Assembly: GCF_041434935.1 (NCBI RefSeq)
Contig: NZ_CP107964.1
Coordinates: 2,356,001-2,420,000, forward strand
DNA length: 64,000 nt
Reading direction: 5' to 3'
DNA from: Kitasatospora sp. NBC_00374
GTDB lineage: Bacteria > Actinomycetota > Actinomycetes > Streptomycetales > Streptomycetaceae
The stretch's first letter is position 1, and each line of letters opens with the position of its first letter. Below, one piece after another: positions 50,536 through 59,224 of the stretch. The notes under the pieces were generated by a model. The model ran no database searches. It was not told where the DNA came from and saw nothing but the letters and a program-made list of their open reading frames with translations. The position numbers and the translations under genes were made by a program.

Positions 50536-50566
50536 GGGCGCCGGACCGGGTCACGGTCGGGCGCCC
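50536..50566. terminator. Bidirectional terminator between lectin and helicase genes
   Basis: A 13-bp stem with one mismatch (50536-50548 / 50554-50566) and 5-base loop GGTCA in the gap between the convergent genes. Confidence 0.75.
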
Positions 50567-50584
50567 CACAGGCGTGCGGACGGG

Positions 50585-52228
50585 TCAGTCGGACTTGCGG
50601 CGCTGGCGGCCGGTGCCGTAGTTGGAGCCGCTCTTGGTGCCCGAGCCGGGCTGGGCCCGGCCCGAGGTCTTGCCGATGAACCCGGCGGCCTGCCTGCTGC
50701 CGCCGGCCGCCGCGCGGGTGCCGCCGGTCGCCGCGCCGAGGCGCTGCTTGGGGCGCGGCCGGCGGGGGTTGCCGTTGAGGTCGACGTCCTTGGGGAGCGC
50801 GGACCGCTTGGACTGCGGACGGCGGCGGGGCTGGCCGTCGGCGCCGCTCTCGGCCTTGGCCGCGGCCTGGGCCGCCTGCGCCACCTGGGCGGGGGCGAGC
50901 AGCGGCAGGACCGCGACGCCGCTGGGGGTGCGGGCGCCGGTGATCCGGTTCAGCTCGCCGTCGCCGGGGCGGACCTTGGTGACGGTCGGCCGGATGCCGG
51001 CGGTGGTCATCAGCCGCGAGACCTCGCGGCGCTGCTCGGGCAGGACGAGGGTGACCACGGTGCCGGACTCGCCGGCCCGGGCGGTGCGGCCGCCGCGGTG
51101 CAGGTAGTCCTTGTGGTCGATCGGCGGGTCGACGTTGACGACCAGGTCGAGGCCGTCGATGTGGATGCCGCGGGCCGCGACGTTGGTCGCGATGAGCGCG
51201 CTGACCTGGCCTTCACGGAACTGGTCCAGGGTGCGGTTGCGCTGCGGCTGGGACTTGCCGCCGTGCAGCGCGGCGGCCTGCACACCGGCGGCGCGCAGCT
51301 GCTTGGCGAGCCGGTCGGCGCCGTGCTTGGTGTGCACGAACATGATCACGCGGCCGTCGCGGGCGGCGATCCGGGCGGTCGCCTCGGCCTTGTCGGCCGG
51401 CTCCAGCTGGATGACGTGGTGGTCCATGGTGGTGACGGCGCCGGCCGACGGGTCCACCGAGTGGGTCACCGGGTCGGTCAGGAAGCGGGTCACCAGGCGG
51501 TCGACGTTACGGTCGAGGGTGGCGGAGAAGAGCATCCGCTGCCCGCCGGGGGCGACCTGCTCCAGCAGCTTGGCGACCTGGGGCAGGAAGCCCATGTCGG
51601 CCATCTGGTCGGCCTCGTCCAGCACGGTGATCTTCACGTGGTCGAGCCGGACGTCACCGCGGTTGATCAGGTCGTCCAGTCGGCCGGGGGTGGCGACCAG
51701 GACCTCGGTGCCGCGGCGCACCTGGTTGGACTGGCGGGTGATCGACATGCCGCCGACCACGGTGGTGATCCGCAGGTTGAGGCCGATCGCGTACGGGCTC
51801 AGCGCCTCGGTGACCTGCTGGGCCAGCTCGCGGGTGGGCACCAGGACCAGGGCCAGCGGGTAGCGGGAGTCGGCGCGCTGGCCGGCCGTGCGGGCCAGCA
51901 GCGGCAGGCCGAAGGCCAGCGTCTTGCCGGAGCCGGTACGGCCGCGGCCGAGCACGTCGCGTCCGGCGAGGGCGTCCGGCAGGGTGGCGGCCTGGATCGG
52001 GAAGGGCTCGGTGACGCCTTCCCGGCCGAGCGCGGTGAGCAGCGCCTTCGGCATGTCCAGCTCGGCGAAGCTCGCCGCCGGCGGACGCGCCGGGGTGCCC
52101 TGGACGACGGTGAACTCCTCGGCCGGGCGCGGGGCCGCGGTGCGCGGGCGGGCGGAGGCGCCGGCGCTCTTGCGCGGCGGGCGGCCGCCGCCGGTGCGGG
52201 TGCGCTGGGTGCGTGCGGGGTCGGTCAT
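50585..52228 (-). CDS. DEAD-box ATP-dependent RNA helicase
   Basis: A 547-residue helicase. Residues about 1-60 are a basic tail; then the Q motif region (FAELDMPKALLTALGREGVTEPFPIQAATLP), motif I GRTGSGKT, Ia VPTRELAQQ, Ib TPGR, II DEAD (ITVLDEADQM), III SAT, then motif V/VI TNVAARGIHIDG and HRGGRTARAGE. A disordered Arg/Gly-rich tail of about 120 residues probably binds RNA. The ATG 52228 has GGAG upstream; the frame extends to 52582. It follows the cold-shock gene on the same strand after a terminator; the pair fits a role in unwinding structured RNA in the cold. Confidence 0.92.
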   Translation of the reverse strand: MTDPARTQRTRTGGGRPPRKSAGASARPRTAAPRPAEEFTVVQGTPARPPAASFAELDMPKALLTALGREGVTEPFPIQAATLPDALAGRDVLGRGRTGSGKTLAFGLPLLARTAGQRADSRYPLALVLVPTRELAQQVTEALSPYAIGLNLRITTVVGGMSITRQSNQVRRGTEVLVATPGRLDDLINRGDVRLDHVKITVLDEADQMADMGFLPQVAKLLEQVAPGGQRMLFSATLDRNVDRLVTRFLTDPVTHSVDPSAGAVTTMDHHVIQLEPADKAEATARIAARDGRVIMFVHTKHGADRLAKQLRAAGVQAAALHGGKSQPQRNRTLDQFREGQVSALIATNVAARGIHIDGLDLVVNVDPPIDHKDYLHRGGRTARAGESGTVVTLVLPEQRREVSRLMTTAGIRPTVTKVRPGDGELNRITGARTPSGVAVLPLLAPAQVAQAAQAAAKAESGADGQPRRRPQSKRSALPKDVDLNGNPRRPRPKQRLGAATGGTRAAAGGSRQAAGFIGKTSGRAQPGSGTKSGSNYGTGRQRRKSD

Positions 52229-52373
52229 GGTGCTCCAAATCCTGCTCGGCCGACCGCTGCGGGTTGGTGCCGCGGGCGGTGGGACCTTGGGGGCAACCCC
52301 CGGCCGGTGGGCTGGGGGAAGGTCGGCCGTTACAGGAGTGGGAGTGCGCCGCCCCGGCCGTTCGGCGGCATGG

Positions 52374-52407
52374 GCGAGGGCCCGCACCCTGCGGTACGGG
52401 CCCTCGC
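52374..52407 (-). terminator. Terminator downstream of the cold-shock gene
   Basis: A perfect 11-bp stem GCGAGGGCCCG / CGGGCCCTCGC with 12-base loop, 33 bp after the cold-shock stop on the minus strand and before the helicase gene. It may be leaky and let some transcription reach the helicase. Confidence 0.75.
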
Positions 52408-52439
52408 GCAGCACTTTTGAGTCGGCTGGAAGCCGGGTC

Positions 52440-52643
52440 TCAGATGGTGCGGATGTTCTCGGCCTGCGGGCCCTTCTGGCCCTGCGTGACGTCGAACTCG
52501 ACCTGCTGGCCCTCGATGAGCTCGCGGAAGCCGTTGGACTGGATGTTCGAGTAGTGGGCGAACACGTCAGCGCCGCCACCATCCTGCTCGATGAAGCCGA
52601 AGCCCTTTTCGCTGTTGAACCACTTCACGGTGCCGGTAGCCAT
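52440..52643 (-). CDS. Cold-shock protein (CspA family)
   Basis: A 67-residue OB-fold nucleic-acid chaperone. RNP1 is KGFGFIEQ and RNP2 is [16 protein letters not shown] near the N-terminus is diagnostic. The ATG at 52643 has GGAGACGG seven bases upstream; an in-frame GTG/ATG a few codons earlier is less likely. The 5' leader (52644 to about 52830) contains a striking hairpin and U-rich tract (52742-52771), suggesting post-transcriptional control as in other cold-shock genes. Confidence 0.95.
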   Translation of the reverse strand: MATGTVKWFNSEKGFGFIEQDGGGADVFAHYSNIQSNGFRELIEGQQVEFDVTQGQKGPQAENIRTI

Positions 52644-52741
52644 AACCGTCTCCATATTTCACTGGGGCGTCAGGGTCCACACCTCGTGAACCCCAAGTAG
52701 CCGCGATCCCCATCCGGAGACAAAACACCGGACAAAACAAA

Positions 52742-52771
52742 TGCGCCTGTTGGTTGATACCAGCAGGCGCA
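52742..52771 (-). promoter_or_regulatory. Hairpin plus U-rich tract in the cold-shock 5' leader
   Basis: On the minus strand TGCGCCTG pairs with CAGGCGCA (8 bp), then after a 1x1 mismatch TGG with CCA, around the loop TATCAA. It is followed directly by TTTGTTTTGTCC, a U-tract rare in this genome. It is a terminator-like attenuator or structured thermosensor candidate about 100 bases before the csp start. Confidence 0.6.
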
Positions 52772-52877
52772 CACACACGTTCATGGGAACCAATACTGCA
52801 ACTGCCTCGACTGTAGCACGGCCGATCGGTGTGGTGATCGGAAAGTTCCCCTGGTCACACCACGTTTGGCCGACGCA

Positions 52878-52916
52878 GCGAGGGGGCACGCGGATCAGCT
52901 CCGCACGCCCCCTCGC
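52878..52916 (-). terminator. Terminator downstream of the first MMPL gene
   Basis: GCGAGGGGGC...GCCCCCTCGC, a stem of about 17 bp with two mismatches and a 5-base loop, 34 bp after the MMPL stop on the minus strand. Confidence 0.7.
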
Positions 52917-52949
52917 CTTCAAGCAGTGAACGCGGTGAACGCCGTGGGC

Positions 52950-55250
52950 TCAGCGCCGGCCGGCGGGCTCCAGCTCGTCGGCGGCCACCGGGGTGTCCCC
53001 GGCGTGGCCGGGGATCCGGGAGTGACCGGGCCACCAGGCCGCGCGGCCGAGCAGCGCGGTGAGGGCCGGGGTGAAGAACATCGCCATCACGAAGGCCGAG
53101 ACGGCGATGCCGAAGGCCACCGAGAAGCCGATCTGGCTGAACAGCGAGTTGCCGGCCAGCAGCATGGTGGCGAAGGTCAGGGCCAGGATGCTGCCCGCCG
53201 CCGCGACCGTGGGGCCGCCGTGGCGCATGGCCAGTCCGGCCGCCTTGCGCGGGCTGTGGCCCTCGGCCGCCTCCTCGCGCAGGCGGGCGATCATCAGGAT
53301 GTTGTAGTCGGTGCCGATCGCCACCACGAACAGGTAGATGAACATCGGCAGCATGAACATCAGGCCGGGCTCACCCTGGAACCGCTGGAAGACCAGGCTG
53401 GTGGCGCCGACGGTGGCACCGAAGCCGAGGCCGACCGCCGCCATCAGGTACCAGGGGGCGACGATGCTGCGCAGCAGCAGCGCCAGGATCAGCATGATGA
53501 GCAGTGCGGCGACCGGGAAGACCAGCGAGTAGTCGCGGGCCATCGCGGTGTTGATGTCCTTGTACACCGAGGTGATACCGCCGACGTAGGCCTCGGTGCC
53601 CTGCGGGGCGGAGCCGTGCGCGACCTTGCGCAGGCCGTCGATGGTGTCGATGGCCCGGTTCGTCGCCGGGGCGTCCTTGAGCATCACGGTGATGTCGGCG
53701 GTGGCGCCGTCCTGGCTCAGGTGGGGCTGCGGCACGACCTGGGCCACGCCGGGGACCTTGCCGAGCTCCGCGACGTACCCGGTCAGCGCGGAGGCGTCGA
53801 GCTTGGCGCCCTCCTTGGTGCTGGTCAGGTAGATGTGGCTGGGGTCGGCGGCGCCGGCCGAGAAGGCCGTCATCAGGGTGTCCTGGACGACCATCGACTC
53901 CTTGGTCTTCGGCATCGAGCCGGAGGCCAGGTCGAAGGTGCCCTTGTAGCCGAAGGCGGCGAAGGAGAGCACCACCAGCATCGCGCCGGAGACCAGGGTG
54001 ACCAGCAGCGGGCGGCGCTCGACGGTCCGGCCGAGCGCGGCGAAGCGGGCGTTCTCGGGCTCGATCCGCCAGGCCTCGGGGAAGTTGCAGCGGGGGCGCG
54101 AGCGCAGCGTGGGCAGGAAGGTCCCGACCGCACCGGGCGCGGCCCAGGGCTTGGTCCGCGGGAGCAACACGAGCCACTTCAGGTGGCGCCAGTCCCAGCG
54201 GAACCACTGGACCATGCGGCGGAACAGCACCCGCTCGGGGATCACCGAGAGCACGGCGGGCACCAGGGTGACGGAGGCGAGCGCGGTGACCGCGACGGCG
54301 ATCGCCAGCGAGGGGCCGAGCGCCTTGAACATGCCGAGGCTGGACAGCAGCAGGACGCTGAAGGCCACGATGACCGCGCCGGCCGCCGAGGAGATGGCTT
54401 CGCCGACCCGGCCGACGGCGTTGACCACAGCCGTCTTACGGTCCTCGCCGGCCCGCATCCGCTCGCGGTAGCGGAACATCAGGAAGAGGAAGTAGTCCGT
54501 CCCGACACCGAACAGCACGATGATCAGGATGGCCGACACCGAGCTGTCGGCCTTGAGCCCGAAGGCCTTGCTGGCGTCGGCGATCAGGCCGTTGGCGACC
54601 ATCGAGTAGACGAAGATCGACACGATCGGCAGCAGCGCGATGATCGGGCTGCGGAAGATCAGCCAGAGCGTGAGCAGGATGATCACGATCGTGCCGATGC
54701 CGATCAGGGCGTTGGCCAGTTCCGAGGAGTCCTTCTGGTCCAGGTTCTGTGCGGCCTGACCGCCCAGCTGCACCTTGAGGTTGGTGCCCTCGGCCAGCTT
54801 CTTGGCCTCGTCGCGCAGCTCCTTGGCCGAGTCGGCGGCCTCGGGCTTGTGCGCCGAGTTCTTCTCCATGCCGACCATGGACAGCGCGTAGCGGCCGTCC
54901 TTGGAGGTGGACTGCTCACTCACCGGCAGAATGGTCTCGACCATCTTGACGTGCTTGTCGGTGAGGCCCTGGACGACCTTGCCCATGGCCGCCGTGTCGG
55001 CGCCGTCCAGCTTGCCGCCGTCGGTCCGCTCGAAGAGCACCATCGCGGCCGGGGTGAAGTTGGCCGGGAAGGCCTTCTCCTGCACCTGCGCGGCCTGGAT
55101 GGACTCGTAGTGCTTGGGCAGGAACGCGCTCTCGTCGGTCTGCGCGGTCAGCGTCGGGGCGGTGGCGATGATCGCGACAGCGGCGACCAGCCAGCCGACG
55201 ATCACCCACCAGGCCCGCCTGACGACGAAGTGTCCTATTCGGTGGAACAT
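52950..55250 (-). CDS. MMPL/RND-family transporter 1
   Basis: A 766-residue RND-type transporter with twelve predicted helices in two halves (TM1, about 130-residue exoplasmic loop, TM2-6, then TM7, loop, TM8-12). Typical segments are VRRAWWVIVGWLVAAVAIIATAP at the start, FGVGTDYFLFLMFRYRERM (proton-relay Asp) and AIGTDYNILMIARLREE in the second half. Members export lipids, siderophores or drugs. It is divergent from a second MMPL gene; a palindromic TetR-type operator covers its promoter (TAGGAT, 55376-55381 read on minus), so a distant TetR repressor probably controls it. Confidence 0.9.
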   Translation of the reverse strand: MFHRIGHFVVRRAWWVIVGWLVAAVAIIATAPTLTAQTDESAFLPKHYESIQAAQVQEKAFPANFTPAAMVLFERTDGGKLDGADTAAMGKVVQGLTDKHVKMVETILPVSEQSTSKDGRYALSMVGMEKNSAHKPEAADSAKELRDEAKKLAEGTNLKVQLGGQAAQNLDQKDSSELANALIGIGTIVIILLTLWLIFRSPIIALLPIVSIFVYSMVANGLIADASKAFGLKADSSVSAILIIVLFGVGTDYFLFLMFRYRERMRAGEDRKTAVVNAVGRVGEAISSAAGAVIVAFSVLLLSSLGMFKALGPSLAIAVAVTALASVTLVPAVLSVIPERVLFRRMVQWFRWDWRHLKWLVLLPRTKPWAAPGAVGTFLPTLRSRPRCNFPEAWRIEPENARFAALGRTVERRPLLVTLVSGAMLVVLSFAAFGYKGTFDLASGSMPKTKESMVVQDTLMTAFSAGAADPSHIYLTSTKEGAKLDASALTGYVAELGKVPGVAQVVPQPHLSQDGATADITVMLKDAPATNRAIDTIDGLRKVAHGSAPQGTEAYVGGITSVYKDINTAMARDYSLVFPVAALLIMLILALLLRSIVAPWYLMAAVGLGFGATVGATSLVFQRFQGEPGLMFMLPMFIYLFVVAIGTDYNILMIARLREEAAEGHSPRKAAGLAMRHGGPTVAAAGSILALTFATMLLAGNSLFSQIGFSVAFGIAVSAFVMAMFFTPALTALLGRAAWWPGHSRIPGHAGDTPVAADELEPAGRR

Positions 55251-55750
55251 GCTCGTAGTGCCTCCTGGGCATGGTTCACCGCAGCCCTGGGGGGACGGGA
55301 CGCCGGGCGACGGCAGGACCGGGCGGCGAGCGGCAGCGCCTGCTCTTAGCCGGTCGGCAGGTAAGTACGGTCAGCATCCTACGGGAATTTACTTGCCGCC
55401 CGGCAAGTGGATTTCCCGCGGACCGCCCCCTAGGGGTGGCCCCGTGCCGCCCCCGGACCATCCTGACCTGCGGACGGCACCCGACACCTCGTGCTCCGGG
55501 TGGAGACGCCTCCCCCTCAGGGTGGACTCCGGTCCTCCCCGTCAAGGAGGAGATCTCGGGGGCCCGAGTAGGGGAAACCCCACCCCCGGGGTGAGGGAAG
55601 GCCCAGGGAAGACTCCCCCGCCAGCCCGATGTTGCGTCAGGCCGCGTTTTCCTAGCCTTCCTCATGCAGCTTCCACAGCGCGCCGGACCGCAGCCGGCGA
55701 CCGCTTCCGGCGGCATCCGGCCGCCGCACTCCCTGGGGGGACGAACACCC
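55251..55750. promoter_or_regulatory. Divergent MMPL intergenic region
   Basis: A 500-bp region with no credible gene. Left part: MMPL1 promoter and operator palindromes (55351-55408). Middle (55420-55620): GC-rich, nothing recognised. Right end: TTGCGT (55632-55637) and TAGCCT (55653-55658), a likely rightward promoter for MMPL2 with a short 15-bp spacer. Confidence 0.55.
55391..55408. promoter_or_regulatory. TetR-type operator palindrome
   Basis: ACTTGCCG-CC-CGGCAAGT, 8-bp perfect arms, overlapping the -35/spacer of the leftward promoter. A related half site CGGCAGGT-AAGTAC (55355-55367) lies downstream of the -10. Two sites bracketing a promoter fit repression by a TetR-family protein. 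Confidence 0.7.
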
Positions 55751-57979
55751 GTGAAACCTGGACTCGCCGCGACGATGGGCGCCTGGAGCGCCCGGCACAG
55801 AAAGACGGCCGTCTTCGGCTGGCTGCTGTTCGTGGTGCTCGCCGCCTACCTCGGCGGCGTGCACGGCAGCACCAAGGTCGAGCAGTCGGAGTCGATGCCC
55901 GGCCAGGTGGCCCGGGCCGCCAAGATCCTCGACGAGGCCGGGATCAAGCGCCCGGCGGGCGAGACCGTCCTGGTCCAGAGCTCCGCCCTGACCGCCGACG
56001 ACCCGGCCTTCCGGCGCGTGGTGGACGAGGTCGCGGGCGCCGTCACCGGCACCGGCAGGACCGCCGACCTGCACAGCCCGTACGACAGCGGGGCGATATC
56101 GGCCGACCGGCACTCCGCCCTGCTGCAGTTCACCCTGGCGGGCCAGGACGAGAAGGCGGTGGAGGACGTCCCCGCCGTGCTGGCCGCCGTCGGCAAGGTC
56201 CAGGCGGCCCACCGGGACCTCACCGTCGAGGAGTTCGGCGAGGCCAGCGCCGGGAAGTGGTTCCAGGACCAGTTCAAGAACGACTTCAGCCGCGCCGAGT
56301 GGACGGCCGTCCCGCTCGCGCTGGGCATCCTGCTGATCGCCTTCGGCGCGCTGGTGGCCGCCGTCCTGCCGGTGCTGCTCGCCCTCACCGCGTTCATCGC
56401 GGCCGGCGGCCTGGTCGCGCTGAGCAGCGGACTGCTGCACACCAGCGACGACGCCAGCTCGGTGATGCTGCTGGTCGGCCTCGCGGTCGGGGTCGACTAC
56501 TGCCTCTTCTACCTGCGCCGCGAGCGCGAGGAGCGGGCCGCCGGACGGGACGCCGCGACCGCCCTGCAGATCGCCGCCGCCACCTCGGGCCGGGCCGTCC
56601 TGGTCTCCGGTGTCACCGTCGTGGTCGCGATGGCCGGCATGTTCCTCACCGGCATCGCCGACTTCCAGGCCATGTCACTGGCCACCATCATCGTGGTGGT
56701 CACCGCCGTCCTCGGTTCGCTGACCGTCCTGCCCGCGCTGCTCTCCATGCTCGGCGACCGGGTGGACAAGGGCCGGGTGCCGTTCCTGCACCGGCTCCGC
56801 CGGAGCGACGCCGCCGGCGGCCGGGTCTGGAACGCCGTGCTCACCCCGGTGCTGCGCCGCCCGCTGGCCGCGACCGTCCTGGCCGGCGGCCTGCTGCTGG
56901 GCCTGGCCGCCCCGATGCTCACCATGCACACCGCCAACCTGACCTTCCAGCAGCAACTGCCCAAGGGCAACGCGCTGGTGGCCACCTCGGCCCGGATCGA
57001 GGCGGCCTTCCCCGGCAGCCCGTCACCGGCCACCGTCGTGGTCAAGGCCAGGGACATCGACTCCCCGGAGATGACCAGGGCGATCGCCGACTTCCAGGCC
57101 AGGGCGCTCACCACCAAGGGCATGCACGGCCCGATCCAGGTCACCGTCCACCAGGCGCAGAACGTCGCCACCATCGACGTCCCCCTGCTCGGCAGCGGCA
57201 ACGACGCCACCAGCAACGACGCCCTCGACGCGCTGCGCGGCACGGTGGTCGCCGACACCCTGCTCAAGGTGCCCGGCACCGAGGCCCCGGTGACCGGCCA
57301 GACCGCGGGCTCGCACGACTTCAACCGGCAGATGTCGGACTCGATGCTCCCGGTCTTCGGCTTCGTGGTGGCCTTCGCCTTCCTGCTGATGCTCACCTCC
57401 TTCCGCTCCCTGGGCATCGCCGTCACCGCCGTGGTGCTCAACCTGCTGTCGGTCGGCGCGGCGTACGGGGTGCTGTCGCTGGTCTTCCAGCACGGCGTCG
57501 GGGCGTCCCTGCTCGGTACCGCCGGGGTGGGCGCGGTGGAGTCCTGGGTGCCGCTCTTCCTCTTCGTGATCCTCTTCGGGCTGAGCATGGACTACCACGT
57601 GTTCGTGGTCTCCCGGATCAAGGAGGCGCACGACCGCGGCCTGTCCACCCAGGCCGCCATCTCGTACGGCATCCGCAGCACGGCCGGCGTGGTGACCAGC
57701 GCGGCCGTGATCATGGTCGGCGTGTTCGCGGTGTTCGGCACCCTGTCGATGCAGTCGATGAAGCAGATGGGCGTCGGCCTCGCGGTGGCGGTGCTGATCG
57801 ACGCCACCGTGATCCGGGCGGTCCTGCTGCCCGCCGCGATGAGCCTGCTGGGCGAGCGCAACTGGTACCTGCCGAACTGGCTGTCCTGGCTGCCGAAGCT
57901 CGAACACGGCGAGCCCACGCCGCCGGCCGCCGCGGCCCCGGCCCGGCACGCCGCCGAGCGCGAGCCCGCCGCGCACTGA
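55751..57979 (+). CDS. MMPL/RND-family transporter 2
   Basis: A 742-residue paralogue with the same twelve-helix layout. TM1 (TAVFGWLLFVVLAAYLGG) is followed by an exoplasmic loop, then VGLAVGVDYCLFYLRREREE and, in the second half, ILFGLSMDYHVFVVSRIKE, each with the conserved membrane Asp. The GTG at 55751 has a GGGGGGA sequence upstream and gives the usual family N-terminus. An in-frame ATG at 55664 directly follows a TAGCCT hexamer and would add 29 residues by leaderless translation. It is only distantly similar to the divergent MMPL, so substrates may differ. Confidence 0.9.
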   Translation: MKPGLAATMGAWSARHRKTAVFGWLLFVVLAAYLGGVHGSTKVEQSESMPGQVARAAKILDEAGIKRPAGETVLVQSSALTADDPAFRRVVDEVAGAVTGTGRTADLHSPYDSGAISADRHSALLQFTLAGQDEKAVEDVPAVLAAVGKVQAAHRDLTVEEFGEASAGKWFQDQFKNDFSRAEWTAVPLALGILLIAFGALVAAVLPVLLALTAFIAAGGLVALSSGLLHTSDDASSVMLLVGLAVGVDYCLFYLRREREERAAGRDAATALQIAAATSGRAVLVSGVTVVVAMAGMFLTGIADFQAMSLATIIVVVTAVLGSLTVLPALLSMLGDRVDKGRVPFLHRLRRSDAAGGRVWNAVLTPVLRRPLAATVLAGGLLLGLAAPMLTMHTANLTFQQQLPKGNALVATSARIEAAFPGSPSPATVVVKARDIDSPEMTRAIADFQARALTTKGMHGPIQVTVHQAQNVATIDVPLLGSGNDATSNDALDALRGTVVADTLLKVPGTEAPVTGQTAGSHDFNRQMSDSMLPVFGFVVAFAFLLMLTSFRSLGIAVTAVVLNLLSVGAAYGVLSLVFQHGVGASLLGTAGVGAVESWVPLFLFVILFGLSMDYHVFVVSRIKEAHDRGLSTQAAISYGIRSTAGVVTSAAVIMVGVFAVFGTLSMQSMKQMGVGLAVAVLIDATVIRAVLLPAAMSLLGERNWYLPNWLSWLPKLEHGEPTPPAAAAPARHAAEREPAAH

Positions 57980-58010
57980 CCGCCGTGCGCTGACCGCTGA
58001 CCGCTCCAGG

Positions 58011-58061
58011 CGGCACAACCCCCACCGACCGCACAGGGGACGGCCGGTGGGGGTTGTGCCG
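58011..58061. terminator. Terminator after MMPL2
   Basis: A perfect 17-bp inverted repeat (58011-58027 / 58045-58061) with 17-base loop, 32 bp after the stop codon. Confidence 0.85.
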
Positions 58062-58164
58062 TCCGGGCGGACGGGCCGGGCACCCGGACGCGCCGACCGC
58101 GCGCCGTTCGTGTCCGACGCTTGCGGCAGGATTGACCGGCACCAGGCAGAACGGAGCCGCCACG

Positions 58165-59058
58165 ATGACCACCGAAGCCCCCTTCGACGAGCCCCGCGCC
58201 CGCGCCCTGCTCGCCGCCGCCTGCACCACGGCCGGCCTGCCCCGGCCCGACGCGGCCGAACTGCTGGCGCTCGGCGAGAACGCGGTCTTCGACCTGGGCG
58301 GCCCGGCCGTGGTGGCCAAGGTCGGCCGCAGCCCGGCCACCGCCGAACGGGCCGACCGCGAGCTGACCACGGCTCAGTGGCTGGACGGCCAGGGCGTACC
58401 GGTGGTCCGCCCGTACCTGCCGGGGCCGGTGGTCCCGGACGGGCACCCCGTCACCTTCTGGCACCGGCTGCCGGCGGCCGTCCGCGCCGCCCGGCCCGCG
58501 GACCTGGCCCCGCTGCTGCGGGCGCTGCACCGGCTGGCCCCGCCGCCGTTCCCACTGCGGCCCCGCGACCTGCTGGCCCCGGTCGACCGCTGGCTGGCCG
58601 CCGCCGACGGGCGGATCGACCCGGCCGACGCCCGCTTCCTGCGCGAACGCAAGGAGCGGTTCACCGCGGCCGCGGCCGAGCTGACCCCCCACCTGCCGCC
58701 GGGCACGATCCACGGGGACGCGCTGCCGCGCAACGTCCACGTCGGGCCGGACGGGCCCGTCCTGCTCGATCTGGAGAACGTCGCCCAGGACCTGCGGGAG
58801 CACGACCTGGTGGTGCTCGCCCTCAGCCACGACCGGTACGGCGTCCCCACCGAGGACTACCTCGCCTTCACCGAGGCGTACGGCTGGGACGTCCGCGCGT
58901 GGCCCGGCTTCGCGGTGCTGCGCGGTGCGCGGGAGACCGCCAGCGCCGCCTGGGTGGCCCAGCAGGCGGCGACCGCCCCGGCGGCCCTGGCCGAGTTCCG
59001 CCGCCGGGTGGACTCGCTGCGGGCCGACGACCCCCGGGTGCGCTGGTACGCGTTCTGA
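58165..59058 (+). CDS. Aminoglycoside phosphotransferase (APH)-fold protein
   Basis: A 297-residue small-molecule kinase-like protein. The N-lobe has VFDLGGPAVVAKVGR with the ATP-binding Lys. The catalytic loop is IHGDALPRN (Brenner motif HxDxxxxN) and the metal-binding Asp is in VLLDLENVAQD. The C-lobe continues with DRYGVPTEDYLAFTEAYGWD. The phosphoryl acceptor is unknown; many actinobacterial APH proteins are not resistance enzymes. The ATG at 58165 is chosen because the longer frame would overlap the terminator; only a GGAG nine bases upstream supports initiation. Confidence 0.85.
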   Translation: MTTEAPFDEPRARALLAAACTTAGLPRPDAAELLALGENAVFDLGGPAVVAKVGRSPATAERADRELTTAQWLDGQGVPVVRPYLPGPVVPDGHPVTFWHRLPAAVRAARPADLAPLLRALHRLAPPPFPLRPRDLLAPVDRWLAAADGRIDPADARFLRERKERFTAAAAELTPHLPPGTIHGDALPRNVHVGPDGPVLLDLENVAQDLREHDLVVLALSHDRYGVPTEDYLAFTEAYGWDVRAWPGFAVLRGARETASAAWVAQQAATAPAALAEFRRRVDSLRADDPRVRWYAF

Positions 59059-59224
59059 GGACGTCCGGCAGCCGGGGGATCCCCCTAATCCGGCCACCGC
59101 CCCGGCCGGTTCCGGTCATCGGCACCGCTCGTACGCGGCAGCGGAACCGGCCCGCACGGCCCCGCGTCCATGGCAGCACACGGCCCGCCCCGAGCCGGCC
59201 GGTACGACACCAGGAGTCGCCACC

